In this document: positions 16,799-24,577 of the stretch, in pieces
Layout: each line of letters opens with the position of its first letter
How positions within the stretch are numbered: the first letter of the stretch is position 1
Source of the DNA: Flavivirga jejuensis
GTDB lineage: Bacteria > Bacteroidota > Bacteroidia > Flavobacteriales > Flavobacteriaceae
NCBI RefSeq assembly: GCF_030540765.1
Contig: NZ_JAUOEL010000001.1
Span: 558,001 to 622,000 of the forward strand
Direction: 5' to 3'
Length of the DNA stretch: 64,000 nucleotides
Notes under the pieces: model-generated
Told to the model about the DNA's origin: nothing
What the model saw: the letters and a program-made list of their open reading frames with translations, nothing else
Databases searched by the model: none
Made by a program: the position numbers and the translations under genes

Positions 16799-17230
16799 AT
16801 GCTATCTAAAAAAACGAAGTACGGATTAAAAGCGCTTACTTACATCGCTAAAAGCGAAGGAGATGCCCCTGTTCAAATAAGTGAGATATCAAAAAACGAA
16901 AATATTCCACAAAAATTTTTAGAGAGCATTATGTTAACTCTTAGGAAGTCGGGTTTCTTAGGCTCAAAAAAGGGAAAACATGGTGGTTACTATCTTATAA
17001 AAGAACCGTCCCAAATTAAAATGTCAGATGTTATGCGTATTTTAGAGGGGCCTATTGCCATGGTGCCTTGCGTGAGTCTAAACTTTTATGAGAAATGTGA
17101 TGACTGTCCAGATGAGCATGAGTGTAGTGTTCATAAACTTATGATTCAAGTGCGCGATAATACTTTAAAAGTATTAAGAAATAATACCTTAGAAGATCTA
17201 TCTTCCTCTCCAACAGTGAAAACTTCATAA
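16799..17230 (+). CDS. Rrf2-family transcriptional regulator with Cys cluster
   Basis: 143 residues. Winged HTH at the N-terminus (KYGLKALTYIAKSEG, ISEISKNENIPQKFLESIMLTLRKSGFLGSKKGKHGGYYL). Four cysteines, C91, C100, C103 and C109 (PCVSLNFYEKCDDCPDEHEC), match the region where IscR and relatives bind a [2Fe-2S] cluster, so iron-sulfur or redox sensing is likely. A disrupted paralogue lies at 24578-25150 immediately upstream of the sulfate-assimilation operon and shares the promoter-proximal sequence TTAAATTAAGTATAT. This makes control of sulfur genes a reasonable inference (compare CymR/IscR), not a proven one. Confidence 0.92.
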   Translation: MLSKKTKYGLKALTYIAKSEGDAPVQISEISKNENIPQKFLESIMLTLRKSGFLGSKKGKHGGYYLIKEPSQIKMSDVMRILEGPIAMVPCVSLNFYEKCDDCPDEHECSVHKLMIQVRDNTLKVLRNNTLEDLSSSPTVKTS

Positions 17231-17316
17231 AATAAAACAGTATTTTCTTTTTTTCAGCTGGGCTAACTCCATTTTTTTTGGCTTAATATTAATAGTTAAA
17301 ACATATAAAAATTAAA

Positions 17317-17350
17317 AAAGTGCACATGAATAAAATTCACATACACTTTT
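17317..17350 (-). terminator. Terminator of GH64 gene
   Basis: AAAAGTGCACATG and CACATACACTTTT form an imperfect hairpin with a T run on the minus strand, 20 nt past the stop. It is clearly related in sequence to the hairpin at 19994-20030 that belongs to the PL6 gene. Confidence 0.7.
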
Positions 17351-17369
17351 CGTTTTTTAAAAAAGACTA

Positions 17370-19754
17370 CTAGTTTTTAATAAATTTTTGGGTTTTTACG
17401 GTTTGTGTATTGGTGTTTATTATTTGTAAGAGGTAAAGCCCTTTAGCTAAGTTGTCAAGGTTATCTAAAGAAGCATTAGAATTTATCGTTTTTTCTCTAA
17501 TGGTCTTACCAACTAAGTCAACTAGTTTTAAAATAATAGTATCATTCGTATCTGTGGTTATATTAATCGTATTAGAAAAAGGATTCGGATATGTTTTAAA
17601 TTCTAATACAGCTGGGCTGTTAGAAACGATTTTTTTTGTATCTGTTTTAGCAGTACTTGTACCTGCACAAATAATTTCAAAGTCGGCAATCGCTACCCAT
17701 GTACCTGTATAGCTATTAGCTCCTGTAATAGTAAGTTTTACATAACGTACTTCTTGTGTAGAAAAAGTTTTATTAATAGGGCTAGAGCTCGTGTTGTTGC
17801 TAGCATCCACTAAAGTAGAAAAACCAGAACTAGCAGAAGTTGTAGAGCCTTCTACAGTAAATTGATAATCTCTGTCATTATAGGTTGCTAAGTTAATTTC
17901 ATTCACATTATAATTGTCGCCTAAATCAATTACGGCGTATTGAGGAAACCCAGAAGCAGACCATCTATTGGTGTCATTCCCATCAATAATATTTAAAACT
18001 GTGTTGGTAGTATTTTCTTGTGTACTAAAATCGACGATTGTCGCATTTAAAGATAAGTTTGTTCCAGCAGTACAAGGTGGTGGTGTAGTATTAGTGCTTG
18101 AAGTAATATCTAACCAGTTAATATTCCAACCTGATCCTGTAGCTAGTAATTTTAATGTTTGGTTTCCTTCTGTAAGATTCACATCAACAGAAACTGTTTC
18201 CCAAGCAAACCAACCGCCAGTAGCTGGACTAGACATACTACCTATTAGAGACATTCCTTGATATATATCGAATTCGACACCTTGACTTATAGAAGCAATT
18301 CTAAAGTCAATAGAATATGTTCCAGAACTAGGAACATTAATATTGTAGATTAAGTAATCGCCACTATCTATCCATCCAATAGAAGTGCCATTATCTGTAT
18401 CATGTGAAGCTTCACTTTGAGTTCCAGATTGAGAAATGAAACTTTCAGCTTCAATTAAAGAAGGTATAGAAGTGTAATTAGTTTCGTTGTTAACATTTGA
18501 AAAACCACCAATAGTAATTCTTACGTTACTAGGAACGGTAGATTGAATGGTTGAAGAAAAATCAAATACATCATCATAAGCAAAAGCATAAGTTTCACCT
18601 TCAAAACTAATATCTGTAGAGTGCCAAAATTTCACATATTCATTAAATGGATCATTCGTGAAAAATTCATCTTCATTTGACCATTCGATTATTTCACCAT
18701 TATCTGCATTAATATCAATAACACCGCGATTAAAAGCAGCACTGAAATGTTTTTGTATATTTTTATCAGCATGAATATCAGGAGTAGAAGAAACATCTTC
18801 TGCTAATACACCTTTTGCTTCGAGTATTTCTGGAGTAGTTGGTTTATCACTAATCATACCTACAACGCCATTGGCGTTTGTAAAAATAAATTCGTTATCA
18901 CTATTTACGCTTCCGATCCAAAAACCAGCTTCACCGATACTTAAATTTAAGTCTTCATTTCTGTACTTAGCCCATACTGCATCTACATACGTTCCAAAAT
19001 AATCACTATATGCACCACCTTCTTGAAATTCACTGGTTTTAGAAGGTGCTTCAATAATGCCTAAATCTGTATTTAAACAAGCTAAAAACGCATCAGGAAC
19101 TCTAGCTGTCCATTCATCTAAAATTTCTTGATGTGTTTTTAATTCTCCAACTTTTTTATAGAAACCATCTTCTCCCCAAACTTCTAAGCCCATAGGATAT
19201 TGATAGGCATCTACTCGAGTCGTATTAGTCCAAAGTCCGTTGTCTCCGTAGGTAAGTTCAATCATTTCGTATCTTATGTTCTGGTTAGGATCCGAGTCAT
19301 TAGATATTGCAGGAGCAGAATAACCTCCATTTCCGCCAAAAAAATAAAGATATAATTGTTCTTCAAAAGCTATAAAAATACGTACCGCATAAATTTGTGG
19401 TATTTGTATGGTTTTGTTAGGAATATCAGATAGTTTTGTAAAGCAATCGGCATACTTAGCATTGTTTCCAGGACCATTGTTTCCATTATAAGATGGTCCG
19501 TCAATAGTATTATCTGTAACCAACATTGGATTTATGGTACTGGTAGATAAATCCATCCATACATCCTCTCCATCATTAATTTTACCAACTAAGCCTACAT
19601 AGATTTCACTATCTTCATAGGTTGAAGAATTTACAATTTCATAAGGTAATGGAAATGTTTGTGCATTTAATTTAGTTATACTTATAAGAATAAAAGAGGA
19701 TATAAGTATAAACTGTATTGTTTTGTGTAGGTGTTTTGTGTTAATTTTTTTCAT
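17370..19754 (-). CDS. Secreted GH64 beta-1,3-glucanase with CBM6, discoidin and T9SS domains
   Basis: 794 residues. Signal peptide to ~31. Residues ~33-425 match glycoside hydrolase family 64 (laminaripentaose-producing beta-1,3-glucanases): IYVGLVGK, IPQIYAVRIFIAF, SNDSDPNQNIRYEMIELTYG. Catalytic pair E166 (IELTYG) and D182 (RVDAYQYP) is 16 residues apart, the same spacing as Glu154/Asp170 of the Streptomyces enzyme. A CBM6 follows (~435-565, SLIEAESF ... GWNINWLDI), then an F5/8 type C (discoidin) domain (~572-705) and a T9SS type A sorting domain (~720-794). Likely substrate is laminarin or another beta-1,3-glucan outside the cell. The last 698 bp are almost identical to those of the PL6 gene. 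The upstream region resembles that of PL6, suggesting co-regulation. Confidence 0.87.
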   Translation of the reverse strand: MKKINTKHLHKTIQFILISSFILISITKLNAQTFPLPYEIVNSSTYEDSEIYVGLVGKINDGEDVWMDLSTSTINPMLVTDNTIDGPSYNGNNGPGNNAKYADCFTKLSDIPNKTIQIPQIYAVRIFIAFEEQLYLYFFGGNGGYSAPAISNDSDPNQNIRYEMIELTYGDNGLWTNTTRVDAYQYPMGLEVWGEDGFYKKVGELKTHQEILDEWTARVPDAFLACLNTDLGIIEAPSKTSEFQEGGAYSDYFGTYVDAVWAKYRNEDLNLSIGEAGFWIGSVNSDNEFIFTNANGVVGMISDKPTTPEILEAKGVLAEDVSSTPDIHADKNIQKHFSAAFNRGVIDINADNGEIIEWSNEDEFFTNDPFNEYVKFWHSTDISFEGETYAFAYDDVFDFSSTIQSTVPSNVRITIGGFSNVNNETNYTSIPSLIEAESFISQSGTQSEASHDTDNGTSIGWIDSGDYLIYNINVPSSGTYSIDFRIASISQGVEFDIYQGMSLIGSMSSPATGGWFAWETVSVDVNLTEGNQTLKLLATGSGWNINWLDITSSTNTTPPPCTAGTNLSLNATIVDFSTQENTTNTVLNIIDGNDTNRWSASGFPQYAVIDLGDNYNVNEINLATYNDRDYQFTVEGSTTSASSGFSTLVDASNNTSSSPINKTFSTQEVRYVKLTITGANSYTGTWVAIADFEIICAGTSTAKTDTKKIVSNSPAVLEFKTYPNPFSNTINITTDTNDTIILKLVDLVGKTIREKTINSNASLDNLDNLAKGLYLLQIINTNTQTVKTQKFIKN

Positions 19755-19866
19755 AATCTTGTAAGTAGGGTTTGAGGCAGCAATATTTAGTTTATTGCTA
19801 AGGTTTTTAATTTATTTTTATAATGTTCAAATTTTTTTAAATCGGCTCGTTAATCTGACTAACCAG

Positions 19867-19880
19867 ATTGGTTTACCAAT
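19867..19880. promoter_or_regulatory. Operator-like palindrome upstream of GH64
   Basis: ATTGGTTTACCAAT, a perfect inverted repeat ~113 nt upstream of the GH64 start; the same sequence, extended to 16 bp, lies at the equivalent place upstream of PL6 (23320-23335). Confidence 0.55.
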
Positions 19881-19993
19881 TAAAAAAGAGCCCAAAGGTA
19901 AATAAAAATCTTGAATAAAAAAGACCATTTTTAAAGTTAATAAGTTAGTTTTTCCATTATTGTTTTTTTTAAAATTGGTAGTATGTAAAAAAC

Positions 19994-20030
19994 AAAAAGT
20001 GCATGTGGATTTTTTAATCACATGCACTTT
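19994..20030 (-). terminator. Terminator of PL6 gene, displaced by a MITE
   Basis: AAAGTGCATGTG (19996-20007) pairs perfectly with CACATGCACTTT (20019-20030), with T runs on the minus strand. It is homologous to the GH64 terminator, which sits 20 nt past its stop; here a 248-bp element lies between stop and hairpin. Confidence 0.75.
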
Positions 20031-20036
20031 CTGTTT

Positions 20037-20284
20037 AAACCTGAGTTCGACGTAAGGATCGTAGATAAAAGTCAATAAATATGCTAGATTCAACTTATAA
20101 TTATCATAGACTAGCTAGCTTATGATAATTTAAGGAAGAAGATGGTATATTTATTGATTTTTAGCTTGAAACTAATAGATTTGAATATGTTTCAGATATC
20201 TAAAACTCACTTTGTTAATATAAACATTTGATAAACAGTTTTTTGTGAAAACAGCCTCATTTTCCTTACGTCGAACTCAGGTTT
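20037..20284. mobile_element. MITE-like element with perfect 21-bp terminal inverted repeats
   Basis: Left end 20037-20057 (AAA then CCTGAGTTCGACGTAAGG) and right end 20264-20284 are exact inverted copies. The 206-bp interior is AT-rich with no ORF. Insertion between the PL6 stop and its terminator supports mobility. No parent transposase is in the window. Confidence 0.7.
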
Positions 20285-20298
20285 TAAAGAAAAAGTAA

Positions 20299-20996
20299 TT
20301 ACTTTTTAATAAGTTTTTGGACTTTTATGGTTTGTGTATTAGTGTTTATTATTTGTAAGAAGTAAAGCCCTTTAGCTAAGTTGTCAAGGTTATCTAAAGA
20401 AGCATTAGAATTTATCGTTTTTTCTTTAATGGTCTTACCAACTAAGTCAACTAGTTTTAAAATAATAGTATCATTCGTATCTGTGGTTATATTAATTGTA
20501 TTAGAAAAAGGATTCGGATATGCTTTAAATTCTAATACAGCAGGACTGTTAGAAACGATTTTTTTTGTATCAGTTTTAGCAGTACTTGTACCTGCACAAA
20601 TAATTTCAAAATCAGCAATAGATACCCATGTTCCTGTATAGCTATTAGCGCCTGTAATGGTAAGTTTTACATAACGTGCTTCTTGCGAAGAGAAAGTCTC
20701 ATTAATAGGACCATCGTCTGTATTATTACTAGCATCCACTAAAGTAGAAAAACCAGAGTTCGCAGAAGTTGTAGAGCCTTCTACAGTAAATTGATAATCT
20801 CTATCATTATAAGTTGCTAAGTTAACTTCATTTACACTATAGCTATCTCCTAAATCAATTACGGCGTATTGAGGAAACCCAGAAGCAGACCATCTATTGG
20901 TGTCATTCCCATCAATAATATTTAAAACCGTGTTGGTAGTATTTTCTTGTGTACTAAAATCGACGATTGTCGCATTTAAAGATAAGTTTGTTCCAG
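20299..20996 (-). repeat. 698-bp 3' module shared with GH64 gene (17370-18067)
   Basis: From the stop codon inward 698 bp of the PL6 gene align without a gap to 17370-18067 of the GH64 gene, with only sporadic substitutions. The unit encodes a discoidin domain plus the T9SS sorting domain. Confidence 0.9.
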
Positions 20997-23199
20997 AACT
21001 ACAAGATGTAGAACTACCTTCTCCTTCATATACTTCTACTTCTGCTAATGAAAGAGGTGTACTGGTTAAATTATTTACAATTTTAATGGTATTTCCAAAA
21101 ACTCCACCAGCATTAACAGTTACAGAAGAGTTTGGTGCTTCAGTAATAGTTTGGCTAAAAACTTGATTGTTGCTACTATCGTAAACATAAACAGTGAAAT
21201 TAGATAATCTGTTTATACAACAAGAATCTGTTCTATTGTAGATCGTGATATCTCCAATATTTGTTTGCGAATTAAGAACCACTTGCCACCAAGAGCCTGT
21301 TATAGAAGAAGTGTGAGTTACGGATCCGCTAGAGTAGCTTCCGTTAGTGTTTCCGTCAATAGCACGGGAAGCTACACCATTATAAGCTGTAGTAGATTGT
21401 GAAGCCGTTCCATTTATAGCTAAATTATCGGAAGGAGTAACAGTTGTACCGCTTTGAGTAACAGAAACAGTACGAGTAATATTTCCACCCGAAATGGTAA
21501 TAGAAGCAGATCTAGTTGAAGTGGCTGTGTTAGCACTAGCTGTAACGGAAACAGTACCGTTATTAGAACCGCTAGTTGTGTTTACAGAAATCCAAGAACT
21601 ACTTTCAGAAACAGTCCAACTTACATTAGAGCTTACTGTAATTGTTTGAGAGCCACCATTAGCAGAAAATTGACTTAGTGAGTTTGTTGTTAGATAGTTT
21701 GGTGTAGATCCGTTACAGTCTGTTAAGTTATTTCCTTCTGCGCCTATAAAACAAGCTCCAATACCATTACCTACCATGCTATCAGTAGTAGGTTCATAAC
21801 CATTCAAATTGGCTCCTTTACCTGATGCACCTGATATATTATAAATTTCTCCATTATTAGAAGCGTTTAAAGAGGCTACCGAAAAACCATTTACTGCCTC
21901 AGAACTAGTAGTTCCTAAACTAGCTACATTATAAACATTTCCGCTGTAAGATAGTGCTGTGCCCATGCTTGAATAAGAACTCGTGGTATCACCAGAAATA
22001 ATGTCTGTTAAATTTGAAGCGCCTTGATCAAAATAAATTAAGTTATTAGAACATGTTCCAGTGACATTAGTTGAACCTTTATCAGTATTATAAAACAAAG
22101 GGGCATTTGTGTTAACAATGGTGTTATTTGAAACAACAATATCTTGTGATATTTGATAGCCATTTGAAACACTTGTAGAAGTACAGTTATCTACAGAACT
22201 ATCGCCACCTCCTATAAAAGTGATACCATTATTCCACTTGGCTTGGTCAACAACTGTAATGCAATCTTGAATATAATTGTTAGTAATTGTATGGTCGCTA
22301 TCAACAATTCTAATGCCTCCTGTACCATCTACATCTTCACCTAAAAAAATATTTCCATCTACCGTTGCACCAGAACCATGACGTAATACTAAAGAACCTC
22401 TACATCTTCTAAATGTATTATTAACATATATATTATTATCACTCTTATTAGTAATAATTTCGTTTTCGCCATCAGCTTCTACAAAGTAATTATTACTTAC
22501 CGTAGTTGCACAATTTACATTTTGAAATTCACTAGTACCTACTCGAATAGTTTCACTATCTCCAGCATTAGTTAATGAGGTATCAATCTTATCATATTTA
22601 TAAAAGTAATTATTACTAATTGTATGTCCTACTTCAGTACATCTATTGGCTTCGGCGTTATATTCAAGTTCAACTAAAATCGTAGCTCCAGCGTTAGATT
22701 TATTCATGAAGGAACAGTTTATTACATTGTTATAATTTCCATACAACACAACCCACCTGTGTTTAACACTAGTTCCAGACTCCAAATCATCGGGACTAAC
22801 AGTTAAACCGTTAATGGCACAGTTTTTAATGGTACAATTCTGAGCATATGTTGTCCCATTTCTAAATTGAATAAAGTTACTAGCTCCATATCCACCATTC
22901 CAATAAAATCCATCAACAACAAGGTAGCTCCCTGCTATATCCATTTGTAAACCACCAGTAAATATAACGCCACCAGGAGTTTCTGGTTTAAACGTAATTG
23001 GGTTATTAGAAGTGCCTGTTCCTAAAAATTGAATTCTTTCATCTGATGAATATGTGCCGTTAGCCAAAATAACTTCATCTCCAGCTGAAAGTGATAAATT
23101 TGTAAGATCTTCTGGGTCATTAATATTATGAGTAGTTTGACCTATCATAGGGGTAAACGCGAGTAATATTAAAATTACTAAGTAATTGTGTTTTTTCAT
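20299..23199 (-). CDS. Secreted PL6 polysaccharide lyase (alginate-lyase-like) with BACON, two discoidin and T9SS domains
   Basis: 966 residues. Signal peptide to ~20. Residues ~25-500 are a parallel beta-helix of polysaccharide lyase family 6: AGDEVILANGTYSSDERIQF, then catalytic-type Lys252 (EIITNKSDNNIYVNN) and Arg273 (GSLVLRHGSGATVDGNIFLG), matching the Lys/Arg pair of chondroitinase B. Most marine PL6 enzymes cut alginate. A BACON domain follows (~505-590, VSSNVSWTVSESSSWISV), then a fucolectin-like F5/8 type C domain (~595-735), a second discoidin domain (~737-880) shared with the GH64 protein, and a T9SS sorting domain (~890-966). No SusC/SusD pair or alginate oligomer genes are adjacent, so it is an orphan secreted lyase in this window. 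Confidence 0.88.
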   Translation of the reverse strand: MKKHNYLVILILLAFTPMIGQTTHNINDPEDLTNLSLSAGDEVILANGTYSSDERIQFLGTGTSNNPITFKPETPGGVIFTGGLQMDIAGSYLVVDGFYWNGGYGASNFIQFRNGTTYAQNCTIKNCAINGLTVSPDDLESGTSVKHRWVVLYGNYNNVINCSFMNKSNAGATILVELEYNAEANRCTEVGHTISNNYFYKYDKIDTSLTNAGDSETIRVGTSEFQNVNCATTVSNNYFVEADGENEIITNKSDNNIYVNNTFRRCRGSLVLRHGSGATVDGNIFLGEDVDGTGGIRIVDSDHTITNNYIQDCITVVDQAKWNNGITFIGGGDSSVDNCTSTSVSNGYQISQDIVVSNNTIVNTNAPLFYNTDKGSTNVTGTCSNNLIYFDQGASNLTDIISGDTTSSYSSMGTALSYSGNVYNVASLGTTSSEAVNGFSVASLNASNNGEIYNISGASGKGANLNGYEPTTDSMVGNGIGACFIGAEGNNLTDCNGSTPNYLTTNSLSQFSANGGSQTITVSSNVSWTVSESSSWISVNTTSGSNNGTVSVTASANTATSTRSASITISGGNITRTVSVTQSGTTVTPSDNLAINGTASQSTTAYNGVASRAIDGNTNGSYSSGSVTHTSSITGSWWQVVLNSQTNIGDITIYNRTDSCCINRLSNFTVYVYDSSNNQVFSQTITEAPNSSVTVNAGGVFGNTIKIVNNLTSTPLSLAEVEVYEGEGSSTSCSSGTNLSLNATIVDFSTQENTTNTVLNIIDGNDTNRWSASGFPQYAVIDLGDSYSVNEVNLATYNDRDYQFTVEGSTTSANSGFSTLVDASNNTDDGPINETFSSQEARYVKLTITGANSYTGTWVSIADFEIICAGTSTAKTDTKKIVSNSPAVLEFKAYPNPFSNTINITTDTNDTIILKLVDLVGKTIKEKTINSNASLDNLDNLAKGLYFLQIINTNTQTIKVQKLIKK

Positions 23200-23319
23200 A
23201 ATCTTATAGTATAGTTTAGAGTCAGCAATGTTTAGTTTATTGCTAAGGTTTTATCTATATTATAATGATCAATTTTTTGAAATCGGTTTACCAGATTGAT
23301 TAATTAAATTGGATAACCA

Positions 23320-23335
23320 AATTGGTTTACCAATT
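23320..23335. promoter_or_regulatory. Operator-like palindrome upstream of PL6
   Basis: AATTGGTTTACCAATT is a perfect 16-bp palindrome. Two related degenerate dyads precede it: ATCGGTTTACCAGAT (23282-23296) and TTGGATAACCAA (23309-23320). Clustering suggests a repressor or activator site; GntR/LacI-type binding is a guess. Confidence 0.55.
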
Positions 23336-23607
23336 ACACAAAACGAAAATAAACAAAAAAAATGAATAAAAATGATAATTAGTTAGTATTTTGTGTATAT
23401 GAATATGTATTTGTTATTTAGTAGTGTGTTTTGTTAATATTTTGATATTTGTTAAATAGGCTTGTTTTTGAGAAATTTATACTTTGAATGGGTTATTGTA
23501 AAAAACATCATTAAAAACGAAACCTCAAAAATAACATTTTAAAGAAGCCTACAAAAACAAACCTTTAACCTCCTAGTGGCAGAAATTCAATAAACTCATA
23601 GACAAAA

Positions 23608-23631
23608 CCACACTATATGGTTATAATGTGG
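23608..23631 (-). terminator. Putative terminator of small secreted protein gene
   Basis: CCACACTATA and TATAATGTGG form a 10-bp stem with one mismatch, followed on the minus strand by TTTTG; 92 nt past the stop. Confidence 0.5.
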
Positions 23632-23722
23632 CTTCGCTTTTTCTTACCTACTCGATACGACACTTGGTTACAGCCAAATTGCTAGTACACGAGTAATAGT
23701 AGAGGGTAATAGTTGTTTGTAC

Positions 23723-24085
23723 TTATCTATATAATGAGAGATCGGCATAAATATCGTTGTCTCCAGTACCTATCGCATATAAGCCAACGTACCCTTGACT
23801 GCCCCATGTTATACTTATGGCATAATATCCATCTACAAGAGCGGTTATATAATATGCTAAAGGATCATCAACATACCAAAAAAAAGGCATAGAACCGTTG
23901 CTGTCAGGGCCTACATAATTACCATCAGAGTCCTTCACAACATAGACACGAGTGCCACCTGTACCACTTGAAGTATCTTCAATTTCATAGCTATAGCTTT
24001 GAGCAAATAATGTTCCAGCACCCATAAGTAAAACAAAAAGGAGTACTAAAGATGTTTTTGTTTTTATAAAAGATTGTGTTTTCAT
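23723..24085 (-). CDS. Small secreted protein of unknown function
   Basis: 120 residues with a clear signal peptide (TKTSLVLLFVLLMGAGTLFAQ), cleaved near residue 29. The ~90-residue mature protein is acidic and rich in Tyr, Gly and Asp (SYSYEIEDTSSGTGGTRVYV, ALVDGYYAISITWGSQGYVG), suggesting a small beta-sandwich. It has no sorting domain and no lipobox, so it may stay in the periplasm. I do not recognise a family. It lies in the accessory block between PL6 and the broken Rrf2 gene. Confidence 0.7.
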   Translation of the reverse strand: MKTQSFIKTKTSLVLLFVLLMGAGTLFAQSYSYEIEDTSSGTGGTRVYVVKDSDGNYVGPDSNGSMPFFWYVDDPLAYYITALVDGYYAISITWGSQGYVGLYAIGTGDNDIYADLSLYR

Positions 24086-24180
24086 AATGTTGAATATTTT
24101 AATTAAAATTTATTTAATGATATTTTTTAAATGATATTATAGCTTTTACCCTTCCCAAAATGGAAAGATACAATCCTTAA

Positions 24181-24270
24181 CTAAGGAGGTATTAAAGTTG
24201 GTAATTCCTGAGCCTTAGCAATTTTAAAAGCGAACACAAGAAATACAAGTGTTAAAAATCGTATATTCAT
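24181..24270 (-). pseudogene. Remnant N-terminus of a large secreted (RHS-like) protein
   Basis: A 29-codon minus-strand ORF encodes a good signal peptide followed by AQELPTLIPP and then a stop. A signal peptide followed by LP-LIPPSP is how many large RHS-type secreted proteins of Bacteroidota begin, so this looks like the stump of one. It could instead be a real tiny secreted peptide. Confidence 0.4.
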
Positions 24271-24325
24271 AAGGGGCTATTAAAGATTGTCTTGTGTTTA
24301 TAAAACTATGAAATATTTTTATAAA

Positions 24326-24368
24326 AATGCTAAGGTTTTACCTTAGCATTAATAAGGTAAAACCTTAG
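24326..24368. repeat. Overlapping perfect inverted repeats
   Basis: Hairpin A: AATGCTAAGGT (24326-24336) with ACCTTAGCATT (24340-24350). Hairpin B: CTAAGGTTTTACCTT (24330-24344) with AAGGTAAAACCTTAG (24354-24368). The two share sequence and exclude one another. T runs on both sides make tandem terminators possible. Confidence 0.6.
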
Positions 24369-24577
24369 TTTTTAATGAAGTAATTTTCATTGTAAATCAT
24401 ACATAAACCCTTAATTTTATTAAAAATTCGGCTATTTCTTTTAATTTTTAAGCAGGAAAAAACTTATGAATTTGTCATTTTGTAAAACGCTATAAGTCGC
24501 TAAAAAGGGAAATGATTTTTTGGTAATTAAGTTTTATCTCAATTTGGAGCAAACATTAAATTAAGTATATCGGCATG

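Larger units (their letters stand above)
19755..20298. other. Intergenic: GH64 leader, PL6 terminator and a MITE
   Basis: On the minus strand this gap holds, in order, a MITE-like element (20284-20037), the PL6 terminator (20030-19994), and the GH64 promoter/leader with an operator-like palindrome (19880-19867). A minus-strand ORF of 88 codons overlapping all three is rejected as chance. Confidence 0.6.
23200..23722. other. 523-nt intergenic region upstream of PL6
   Basis: Left third is the PL6 leader and operator region (23281-23335). The rest is AT-rich with no ORF, except the terminator of the next minus-strand gene (23608-23631). Confidence 0.5.

Noticed and set aside
19827-20093. 88-codon minus-strand ORF between GH64 and PL6
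   Set aside because: It runs through a terminator hairpin, the end of a MITE and an operator region; composition is not protein-like.
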